This document shows positions 35,129 through 46,290 of a stretch of 64,000 nucleotides of DNA, piece by piece. The DNA is from Beaufortia kweichowensis (Eukaryota; Chordata; Actinopteri; Cypriniformes; Gastromyzontidae): NCBI GenBank assembly GCA_019155185.1, contig CM032813.1:6617001-6681000 (forward strand). Reading direction: 5' to 3'. Position numbers and translations under genes: made by a program. Each line of letters starts with the position of its first letter. The stretch's first letter is position 1. Below the pieces are notes generated by a model. The model was not told the origin of the DNA. It did no database searches and saw only the letters and a list, made by a program, of their open reading frames with translations.

Positions 35129-35766
35129 ACTATAGTATCCTCGTAAAAAAAACTGTTAGTCCAAACCGCAGCTGATAGAGTTCTAACTAGGGCCAGAAAA
35201 TATGATCATATAACCCTGATTTGATTATATCTACACTGGCTACCTGTTAAGTTCAGTATGGATTACAAAGTACTTATATTTATTTATAAAGCCGTATGCC
35301 GCGGTCACACTTTTTAGTTCCATTGACTTGAATGGGGCCGACCAGAAACGCAAGCTCCTGCGTAAAAAGTACGCATTTCGCTGTGTTCGGACGATCAAGT
35401 TTGATGAACTCTAAGCTGCAAATTTGTATAAAGTGACGAGGTCATATTCATAGTAGTTTAATATAATTAAAAAGAAGAAAAAAAAAGTTTAAGAAAATTT
35501 TAAAATAGAAAAAATAATAGAAAAAAAATCGAAAATATGAATAAGACCATATACAGTCTTTAAAATGCATGTTAAAGTAAAATGTGCAAGTCAGTGGCAA
35601 GATACCAAAACTCCACTGTAAATGTATGTGAAGAAAAACCTTGGGAGAACCAGGAGGTCCAGCCCTCATCTGGCTTATAACTTAAAGCTGATGCTTTTTT
35701 TTTTACTTTTGGTAAAAGTAAGTGTGACCGCGGCATTAAACGGTTTAGCCCCTGGTTATTTAACAA
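35129..35766 (+). mobile_element. LINE reverse-transcriptase 3' fragment, interrupted by a MITE
   Basis: 35129-35296 reads, with small lesions, QTAADRVLTRARKYDHITLI, then LHWLPVKF..DYKVLIFIYKA. Across the insertion it resumes at 35739 with NGLAPGYLT. This is the conserved C-terminal stretch of non-LTR retrotransposon reverse-transcriptase ORFs. It is a short, 5'-truncated, mutated relic. Confidence 0.75.
35297..35735. mobile_element. PIF/Harbinger-like MITE, 439 bp
   Basis: Perfect 16-bp terminal inverted repeats, TGCCGCGGTCACACTT at the left and its complement at the right, enclose non-coding AT-rich DNA. The flanking triplets are GTA and TTA. Removing the element plus one triplet restores the LINE reading frame (..YKA-V/L-NGLAP..), which proves the insertion and suggests a TWA-type 3-bp target duplication. 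Confidence 0.8.
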
Positions 35767-38700
35767 AAATGTCTGTCACGTGATTATCCAGAATGTAACA
35801 GGATCTGTGCTAATTCTTTTTTCCTGTTTCTGCCCATCCCGAGGTGACTGGGGACCACGCCACCTCCAGTGTGGATGCCAACCTCTCACTAAGACTGTGA
35901 AGAGATGACGGCCCTCCCGAGGATATCTGTGACCGACAGCCTGTAGCATTATAACGTACAATAAAAAATATAATACGATACCTGATATGGTATGTAGTAA
36001 TTTATTAAAAATATGGTATGACTGAAATAACTCTACAGTTGTTTCTTACTAATGCCACACATACAGTACATTTAATCTGTTTTTATCTTTATTTTAAATA
36101 GCACTATAAAGTGAGTGTTCCATTTACAATCCTGAAGACCAAAATTTTACGGTGAGTACTGCTAATATATACATCTTAATAAAACATTTTGATACACAGG
36201 TTTATTTAAAAACACTATAAATATAACGGTTGAAATGTTATTAACGGATGATATATCCAATGTACTTGAATTTTGTAATAATACAATATATATCCTAAAT
36301 ATTTCATACATCTTTATTTTTACATGTAGTTTATATTTAACACTTATGACATCCTAGATGTGTACGACTTCCTTCTTAAGCCAAACACATTCAGTGTTAC
36401 ATTAAATAATATCCTTGCTCTTTCTATTTCCTTGAATAGTTTTTAATGCCCCCAAAAAGCTTATTTTGCAATTGTTACATCACATAGAAATCTACGTTGA
36501 AATCGTCAAATCTTTTTAGTTCTTACCAATGAGATTCAATCTAGATCAAGACAAAATATACTGACGTTCATGAGCATTAAAGTGTTGAATTTATCTGAAG
36601 AGTTTTAGGCTGAACTGATGTTTTTATCATCGATTAATAAAATGTGTAACTGAGACCTTGTGTTATGAACTTTATTTTGTATGCTTTCCTCAGCAGACAA
36701 TAGTTGTTATGAAAAATGTTAACAAAGAATATGGAAAAAGTATTTTAAAAAACAATCAGCAAAACATTTATGATTTTACAATTTACTATAAAGCCAAATC
36801 AGGATGTTGTCCATCAAGATGTCGAAACAAATATTTCACTATTGTAAACAAACCAGAGTATGTACTAGGGAAATAAATATGTATACAAAAAGCTGATCGG
36901 TTCATAAATATACAATATATATCGTTTTATAAGTTGCTACATATATATTTTTCTTTCTTTATAATTACAATACAGACATTTATGTCACCAAAAAACACTT
37001 ACAGAGACTAGCAATGCACAGCTGTTTGGTCATGAGTTCAGATACCAGCTGGAGGCACCTCACAAACCTGCAAGTTGAAGAGTGAAAACTACACATGAAT
37101 TAGTATCAATCACTTCTTAAAGTTTAATTAACAAAGTGGTAAATGAACCATCATCATTTGAAACCTAAACCATTAGAGTCAAGCTGAACCTTCTGCTGTT
37201 TTTAGCAATATATTGTATGTCACAGCAGGCCAACAACAGCCTACAATCTTGTGTCTAATAAAGCTGTGATCGAGGTGGAGATAAAACTGTACTACAGGTA
37301 CCTCTCAAGGGAATCGATCAGAAACTTGTGTTACGTATTGTGGGTTTATCATTTATAAAACAAAGATGCTGTAGAAAAAAACTGCAACAAAAGTTGTTAC
37401 TAAACTAACTGGCGAACAGTATGATTACATGCTGAACGGCTGAGAGTGAGATAATCATAAAAAATCTTACCCCACATAAAGAGTAAACATAAGGCCAGCT
37501 TATGCCACTTATATGTATGCTACAGTAGATTTACAGCTAACATTTATTTAGAATATGTATTAAAGGCGTCCACTTTGACTAAATCATGTGAATATTTAAA
37601 ACATCTGCAAAACATTTTTGCACAAAAAATATACCATGCCAATTTTTGTTTCTCCCTCGAAATTGTTAAATATTTGCAGTTCAAACCAAAAAACTGTTTA
37701 TGTACTCCAATTTTCTGGACTTTTCTGCTTGAATTAAAGGGTTGCATTATTTTGCTGCAAAATGTTACCATGCATATTTTTTGACTTTGTAGAAACAGGG
37801 CTCAGGTCATTTCAGAGTTAAAGATATTAGGTATTGATCACAATGTTTACGGCAACAGTCTTTTCAAGTCTTGGGTAAACCGTGTCATAAAGTGTATAAA
37901 TTACTGTAATAGAGCTTTTAACTTTCCAGCTTTCCACAAGCTTGATTGCGTATCAAGATTTTAGACATCCTGAAATCTTACCCTCACTTTATGGTCCACT
38001 ATATGAAATGCATTTATGATCTTCATAGCTACATATAGATATATAGATATATAAAGTTAACAAACAGATATGCAACACATTCACTGCTGTTATAGTACAT
38101 TAAAATGCATGAAAATCTGAACAGATCATATATAATTAAATGAGCATTAACCTGAACCATATTAGTTACAAAATAGTATTTTAGAATACATACATCTTAT
38201 AATCTATTTTATTCTCTGAAAATATATATATATATATATCTCAGGATAAAGCAAAAAAAAGATGAAAATTAGATTTTGTACCTCTACAATACAATTACAT
38301 TTTCGTAATACAAGCACGCAGCTCTAGATTTATCACAGCCAACACACTGATTGTGCAAATTTTTTTAAAGGTGTTGCCTCATTTGCTGAACTAGATAGGG
38401 ATGCACCGATACCATTAGAGAGTTTTGATACCCACTGCTACAATACCTGTAATTACCATTGATAGAATAGAAAAATCAAGACCTAATAGCTTCTTTTAGA
38501 GACATTTTTTCTGATATTCATTCAATGTGTTGCTGAAGATTACTTATTCCTGTAAACACTCAATGTCAGAGACATTTTATTTGTTCTTGTGTTTTAACAA
38601 TAACGCTACAAATAATGCACGTAAGATGCATACACAGGTTTTTGGTGTCAGCATTTTAACGAGTACAGGTACATGAGCACAGTATCAGGCCGGTGCATCC

Positions 38701-38772
38701 CTACAACAAGGTGTCATGTCGCAACGTATATTGCGATATGCATTAGAGGTGCTGTGGGATTTTGTCTTCCAG
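35767..38772. other. Intergenic between pim-like block and ccdc120
   Basis: AT-rich, no credible exon. Holds a hAT-like MITE at 38396-38703 and short (AT)n runs near 38224. The ccdc120 3'UTR enters from the right on the minus strand. Confidence 0.5.
38396..38703. repeat. MITE with TAGGGATGCACCG termini
   Basis: Left end TAGGGATGCACCGATAC and right end CGGTGCATCCCTA are inverted copies 308 bp apart with non-coding DNA between. Such ends are typical of hAT-type non-autonomous elements of fish. The flanking 8-mers (gaactaga, caacaagg) do not match, so the target duplication has decayed or the class is different. Confidence 0.7.
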
Positions 38773-41700
38773 TCAAACTAGTGTTCCAGGTGAAGGGGGC
38801 TCAGAACCCGACTCTTTCTGAGTGGTCCCCTCAGAAGGGAACGGCTCTGGGTAAAGAGAGAGCTCCACAGACCTGCCATGGACAGAGAACGAGAGGATTA
38901 AACTAGTTAAAAGTTGCTTTAATGCTAAAAAAGCATTTAATTTACCCCTCTGAAGTAACCAAATCTCAACCTTACCATAAAAATACTGATAGCTCAGATG
39001 TCAATATTCAGTGGTTTATATACCATTTGAGGTCTTTCTGGAGTTTTTAGAGAAATTTTATGTTTAAAGGTTTTTCATAGTCAGGTAAAGTAAATTGTCA
39101 CATCCAGAACAGTCCATATTCCTTATAAATGGGCACATTAAAATAAAATAACAATTTTATGTTCTTTTAAGTCATCTTAAAGTCATGTAAAAAAGAAATA
39201 TTTCCTCACTTGCCACAGAAAGTTATAGGCGTGACATTTTTTGTGAAAACTTAAAATATTAATTTCAAAATTTGTTAAAATTTCCATGTTTTCCATAACA
39301 GTTTTGTGAGGTAAAGCAAAATTAAAGAACACTCACCTGGCATGCAAGGGATGCCCATGAAATGACGCTGACTGAGGTATTTGACGGTGCGAATAAAGTG
39401 AATCACCTCCAACAGACTGAGGCTGATGCACCAGATGGTGAGTATGCGAGTGTCGCATGCCGAGTCCATCATGACCTTTGGCCGTAGTGGAATAGCCCAA
39501 AGCGTTCCTCAGATACCAGTCCCGGAGCCCTTCCAGAGCCAGTGCCTTGTGTAGACTGCGGGTGGAGTCCTCAGGGGTGGGCAGAGAGAACTGCGGCGGT
39601 CTGCGTCCGAAAGCCGCAGCAGTGGACAGCTCTGCGTGATGGGGCAGCAGGTTGGGAATTGAAGAGGTGGTGGAACCAGCGGAGGGATGTGAAGGATCAT
39701 AAGCCGAGAATAACACGGCGTCCTGTTGTAAAGGGATAAAAGGTCCGCAAGATTTTGTCCGTGTCACTTTGACCCGACGTGGTTCGGCCTCTTGGCCCCG
39801 CAGCAGCATGGGGCTGTAAGTAGGTGGAGCGGCAGCCAGGTGTAACTGCGAGTGGGAGAAACCGTTGTAGTGAGGCGGGGTACCCGACGAAGGAGTGGAA
39901 AAATCAGTCCAGATTCGACCCGCTGACTGGTTCTGCTGAGGCTGTACTGGCCTTTTTTGTTGTTTTCCCCAAATGTAATCCATCAAAATTTCATTGTAAC
40001 CTGTGCCACTGCTCTGGCCCCCAAGAGAGGAGCGCATTCGACCCTGCTCTTTAAATCCCATCATCTGACTCTCTGGGCTGCCTTGATAGATCTGACGGAG
40101 TTTCCCATCTGTGAGGGACTCGGAGCTCTTGTACGGCCCAGCTCGGGGTGGCATACCGTTACGGGGAGGTCCAGGCTCGGGGAGACTCGAACGGTCGAGC
40201 AGCGCTTCTGAGCTGTTGCTGCGGCGGGCGCGGGAGCTGTACGGGCAGCTGCGACGTTCAGAAGAGGAGCCTTCCAAGGATGCTAGTGGTATGAACTGAG
40301 GAACATCTGGACTGCCACACCACTGCTTTAGCGCAATACCACCAGATATCTCTGGCCTAGCAGGAGAAGATAACACAAAAAATTATTATTAGTGATAAGT
40401 GGATATGCATTAATATTTGTGGTTGTAGTTTTTGAATTGGCATAAGCGAGTTGAAAACGGAATCATGTGTGTTTCTTGACTGACAGCAATTACAATTTTA
40501 TTTCATTGTATTATAATGGCGTTCACCAGTGTGGACCTTCTGAAAAGCTAAAATATATATATCGTTCCCGACAGAACAGTCTCCAGTGGAGGGCGGCGTT
40601 TCTACAGAGAGTGTCAGAAAATAATCAGTACCTCATGTGAACGCTGATTGGTGCTGTGCGGGACAATAGGGGCGTGGCTGGAACACTTCTGCCCTCCACA
40701 TTAGATGCACTTCTTGGTAGTGAGTGACTTGGGCTGAGTGAACATTGATAAATTACAATTACCATAGTAAACCTTAACCCACGTGTCACTAAATTAGAGT
40801 CGCCCAACAATCTGATTTGTGAGGTAGAATAGATCCGCCCAAAACGAGCCAATCGTCAATCAATAAAGGGAGTCTCCTCAAGTGCTTGCCAACCTGTGTG
40901 CATTAACAGCAACTAAAGCGATCTCGAAAAACGTGTTTGTTAGCACAATTTGTTTTACATTCTACTTTTCTCCTTTTTAAGGGATGACTTTTTGCATTCC
41001 AAGTCACGTGAACCCGTAACCAGCCTAACTATGCACTGCTTTCTTAACACGTACACAATTCTATTCCGTTTTAAGAAGCTTGTAAAACATCCCTTTTTCC
41101 CCCCGCTTACCTAACAGAGCTTGAGGCAGAGTTACGACGAGTTCTCATCTCATAGTAGATTTCCACAGGGGACAGCTTCCTACAGAGCCGGCTGTCAGGG
41201 CTGCCCGGGGCCAGCCGCGGATGAGACATGGAGCGGTGCTCAGGTGCCACGCTTGGAGACGAGTCCTCTGTAAACCACAGTTGACAGGGTTGTAAGATAT
41301 CCCAGTTACATAGCCTGTCATAGACAGGCCAGTGAGTTAGACAGACTGCTTTTAATGTTTGATACAGTTTACCGGCCTCACCATTGTCATGAGATGTCGA
41401 GTCTGACATCGAACTACTCTCTGACTTCACAGTTTCCTCTGAAAATGTTGAAAATGAGAACACCACATTAAAACAAGTCTTTTAAATAAAGAAGCTGTTG
41501 CAAAAGATTTGTCATTATGCGTTCAAAAACCTTTTCCCAGAACTCTTTATGACAACAGATGTGACATTAATTAAAATGAGGATTAAAACCATATGTCACT
41601 GCGTTGTTGTGTCACACAGTTTAACAAATAAATGAGATCTTGATAATGATGCATATCAGAACATCAAAATCACAGGAATATTTTGCTGTTAAATAAGTTG

Positions 41701-42832
41701 AATCTTTGATTATCACTTTTGAAACACTTTTTTTGAAACTGCACAAGATATACAAGTCTGTCGACATATTGTCCTGATGTAAGCGCTTAATGCAGGAAAA
41801 TCACACACAACCCTTTTCCCATGTATGCACTTTACTAAATTAACAAGGTTTACTGAGAAATGCATTCATGCCGTTGTGTGTGAGTGTATTGTCACCTGTG
41901 TGGCATCCGCGGTGAACCGTTCTCTTACTGTGCAACATGTTTCTATCAGATTCGATGCTCCGGCGCAGGGTGCCACTAAACAGAGCCTTCATCTGCCTTC
42001 GCTGACCAGGGTCATCCTGTGATGAAAACATGCGGTTATTATTACATTACACTAACTGAGTTGTGAAGAATCTGTTTTATTTTCTGTCAGAAAACTCACC
42101 TCTCCTTTTGAGGTAACGTAAGGGGTCAGGCCAGCTCGACGCTGAACAAAGGGAGGTCTTTCCCCTGTTTCTAGAGGAAAATCACGTGGAAGCTTTCCTG
42201 TGAACTCCTGCGGAGACACTTTATAATTTCAGCCCTTTTGTCTAATAACAACACTCAAGAATTGATCTAACAGGCTGCAAAACAGGAAGATTTTGTTATG
42301 CAGATCATTTCTACATCTTTAAAAAAAAAGCTCATTAATTACATTCGTTCAGATTCACGATTCAAATCCTGAAACCAGCCAAATGTTGCACATCAAATTT
42401 AAAACAGACAAAAACCGAGTCATGCAGAACTACGTGCAACAGCTGGGAGCGCTTAGCCTTATCTGCTGAAATCAGCATTATTTTTTATTTGCTAGAACAA
42501 TATTTTACAGCAACTGACTAAAGTGCATTATTTATAAAATAAAAAGTGCATACCGCCTCTTGAAGACACACTTGTCGCAGTTCTCCGAGGCGACTGTTTA
42601 AAAGGCTTTGCAGACTTTGTTTTCGTTCCTGCAGCTCTGAGATTCTCTCTGCCTGCAGTTTGCTGTCCTGACAGCCTTGGACATCTGTGCATCAACATAA
42701 CGTGCAAGAGACGGAAAGCCAAGTTATGTAAACCAGCAATGACCAGGAACATTCTGAAGAAGGATTTGCTTAAGTAGTCTCACCTGGAGCCCCTAAGCCC
42801 ATGGCAGTGATCAGTCGACCTTTCACCTCCAT
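38773..42832 (-). CDS. ccdc120: CCDC120, CUPID-domain coiled-coil protein
   Basis: Centriolar/centrosomal adaptor of the CCDC120-INAVA-FRMD4 family, whose CUPID domain binds cytohesin ARF exchange factors. Exons: 42784-42832, 42554-42684, 42100-42207, 41929-42016, 41382-41438, 41111-41267, 39337-40356, 38773-38872, giving 569 residues. After MEVKGRLITAMGLGAP comes a coiled coil (KLQAERISELQERKQSLQSL) and the CUPID hallmark LGELRQVCLQEA followed by EFTGKLPRDFPLETGERPP. RRKLSPVEIYYEMRTRRNS and the long exon (RRVKVTRTKSCGPFIPLQ, LEGLRDWYLRNALGY) follow. The C-terminus TLV fits a class I PDZ ligand. A minus-strand donor at 44717 marks a likely 5'UTR exon at about 44718-44900. In human the gene lies near OTUD5 and PIM2. 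Confidence 0.9.
38984..39163. repeat. Right copy of a direct-repeat pair flanking the pim-like block
   Basis: Same orientation as the copy at 29586-29762, sharing 'cagatgtcaatatt', 'agtggttta', 'tatgtttaaag' and 'ataaatgggcaca' in order. It lies just beyond the last ccdc120 exon, inside its last intron. Confidence 0.65.
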
Positions 42833-43826
42833 AGAATGTGTTTCAGGAAGTCTTGTGAATTGAGTCCTCCTGCTCAACCCTCAGCTCCTGATGACCAAGA
42901 AGAATCATGAATGGATACATTATCACTTGAGATACAATTTAACAGAATTTAGTTTAGGAACATCACATTACCTTGTAGTCACGTGAGGCATGTTATTCAG
43001 TGTTGTGGCTCAGATTAATGTCCACAATGCTCTGGTGTCCAAGTGGCCAGAAGGGGAAGCCACTGTTTGTGTCTGAATTTACAGCTGAGCCCTTAAAAAA
43101 AGGAAAAAAAAGGATATTGTTTTACATGTTTGTAGCTGCGTGTCTGAGATTAATTTGTGCTTTTTATTGAAACACCAAAACTCCTAAATTTTGATTTACA
43201 TACGTCTCTTGAGGCACAATGTGAAACTATTGAAATATTTTTGCTTATTTATTGTTCATGAAAGAATGTCCAAATGTCACAAACATCTGGTGTTTCAAGC
43301 CTGCTGGAAGTTAGAGAAAAATGACAAAGCGAGCAGAATGTGTTTTTGTTTGTAAGGAAGTGGCATGGGTCATGTGGCAGGATGGTTGGCTGGGAATGCA
43401 CCCAACAACAAAATTAGGCATGTTACCACCATGTGCAGGGTAAACTGACAACAATGAGTAACAAGAACAAAAATAGGATGCAAAATATTCTAAATTTCAG
43501 GGCAACCATGCTTACACTTTCAAAAAGCTCTCATAATTCATGTAACTGCATGGAAGCAATTGAACAAATAGATTTTGAAAAAAGGCTATGAGCACATCTG
43601 GTGAACATATGCTAACAGATAACACACACCTCTGGTCACAAGCAATGAGAAACCTGGCAGAGAGCGGAGAGAGGCGGAAAAATGCTTAGAGATCAAAACC
43701 TGATTGAAAGAGTTATAAACAAGGGGTTTATGGGGATTTGACGACAAAGCACCCAGCATCCTGGGACAAAACATGTGAAAAAGAGAGAGTAAACGTCCCG
43801 GGACAAAACATGAAAGAGAGAAGAAA

Positions 43827-43827
<1 letters not shown>

Positions 43828-43864
<37 letters not shown>
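43828..43864. repeat. (GT)n(GA)n microsatellite
   Basis: Compound dinucleotide run 'gtgtgtgtgagagaga..' in the ccdc120 upstream region. Confidence 0.9.
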
Positions 43865-43867
<3 letters not shown>

Positions 43868-46257
43868 CTATAGAGTATCACACTAAGGAAATCTTTATGA
43901 ATATGGATATAATACATCCTTCTCACACACGCTTTCAATTCGGATGAAAGATCATCAGAGGAAAATGCTAGAAGCAAATAATAATTACATTAAACCATAT
44001 AATTAAGCAAATTATAATAGCAAAATAAATGGGCTTGATATTTTTGCTTGTCATTTGGCTCAGTATTTTTTCAATGTGATGGCAACATTCCTATTTAACA
44101 TGTCATCCTAATTTCATTTTTTGACATGTACTGCCCATGGTAATATTCTGGTAGATTAATATTTGATTTAAAAGACATTACTTTTCGTAGCATAAACAAG
44201 TCCTGAAGAAATACAAGCAGACAACCACTATCTTCAGAAACAAAAATCAATTTATTATGACTATGAGGTGACCAAAATGCTTATTTAATTGTCCGTTTTC
44301 CATCATATAACAAGACGTGTGAATTGATATGTTTAATGACAACTGTGGCAGGTGAGATTAAGAGCTTTACAACTGTTTGTGTACACAGCTGTGCCTAGAA
44401 ACATTTCAGCAACTATTGCTTTCAGGACTCCCGCAAATCATACAAAAATCATCTGAATCGGAGGCGAAAAACAATTTATATTTAGAAAAAGATGCGAGAT
44501 GTTAGTGATCCTCAATTCTTTACATAAGTTTTCATTTAACAGATCCTTATTAGAACCAGCTGAACAAACACCGGACAAAGTTTTCGCCCCCTTTTAAATG
44601 AGTAACAATTTAAAAGCGATGGGGACAAACATCCTGCGACAGATTTATAATTAATACGCTCGAGTTGGCAGGAAACTTTTTCTGCTAATGTGCGGCTTCT
44701 CGGTAAAAAGGACTTACCTGGATAAAATGAATTACTTGCGCTGGATATATCCACTAAATGGGCATAAAAAGGATTGTTTTATATTGCATGTCAGATTTTC
44801 TTAAGATGCTACTCTTCAAGATTTTGGACGCCAAATGTTTATCGTGTTTCTTCTGCAGCACACGCTCGTAAGCAATAAACTTCTCCAAAGCCTGAAGGCA
44901 ACAAGGACTATACCATCTACAATCGCTTGCGGGGGTGAGCCACTTATTTGAATCGGGGAAAAAACATTATACATTCGCGATTTGTGACAAACTATAAAAT
45001 AACCGTATTGACAATTCTTCTTAATGTAATTAAGTCGCTTTTTTTAACAAAATTTGTAAATATTTGTAAACATTTTTAGGTAACCGCTGCAAGTGATCTG
45101 AATGGTTTTGTCTGAAAAGCGGACAGGTGAGGCGTCCGTAACAACCATATGGTTTCTGACTAAACGTCGCAGACAGGAATGATTAATTTTATTGCACTTA
45201 ACAGTTCATTGCAAACGATTCCTTTAATCTTTTTAAAGAAAAGTGGTAAATCAAAATTTTATTGACATATTATTTTTCGTTTATTGCTTAAGTTCAATCA
45301 TAGACTAAACACAGAAATGGTTTTAACTTTATTTTGTGCTGGAAAAAAGCTGTCATAATACATTAGATAATTATTTTCTAATAAAACACAGACTTCTAAA
45401 AGTACCAACCATTTTTTAGTTAATTGTGTGCAAAAGTGGTGAAATGCACACCGTTAAATGTACGGTTCCTATAAATTTTTGACCAATGATTTTCTATGAC
45501 TTTCACAGTCGTTGTTTATTTTTCAAAATATATTTGAATAAAGATTTAAACATTTACATTATAAAGCTGAGCATAACTAAAAATAAATTCACTAATAAAA
45601 TGTCAATGACTTTTCTGTGTCCTTTCCATTATTTCTTCAGGTCTGGAAATAAAAAAAATTATTAAAAGACAACAAAATAATTTCTACACTGTATCTGTCT
45701 CCTCCAATTTCTTATTTGATTACTAAATACAGTGGCAGAAGAATAGAAATTTAACTGAGTGTGCATGATTAATATCTCTGAAAGATTTTAAAACAGCTAG
45801 ATAGTCCTTATAAGTGTCCACTAGTGAATTTCTGCAAGATTCTACATCAGTACTGTATATAATCAGTTATATGAGCAGGACATTAACCGACTCTAAGCAA
45901 AAACCTCCTATGTATGACACACTTTTGCACATGACTGCATGATAAACTGGGATAGCAGAGGGATCTAACACTATTTGCGACCATGAGACCATATTGCACA
46001 CATTGAAGGGACTGAGATTAGCGCTTGGGGGAAAAGTGGCTTCTTAAACCAGACAAAGGCAATTCCAAAGACTTGTCATGACCTGTCTCTCATTTGCACT
46101 GCCCTGTTTTAACACACCAATAGGGCCCTGCCACATCAGAGGATTACTGCTTGAAGAATACTCTTCTCCTCTTTTTCTCCATTTGACCATTGTATCACTT
46201 ATGAGTTCAATACAAAGATGCAAAAAAGACTATTGGTGGGTCATTGAAAAAAGATAG

Positions 46258-46290
46258 AGAATCATTTTTGGGTGAACTATCCCTTTGAGG
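46258..46290. repeat. Solitary MITE end
   Basis: 'gaatcatttttgggtgaact' followed by 'atccctttga' matches the right end of the element at 25048-25357. No second end is visible nearby, so it is a fragment. Confidence 0.6.
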
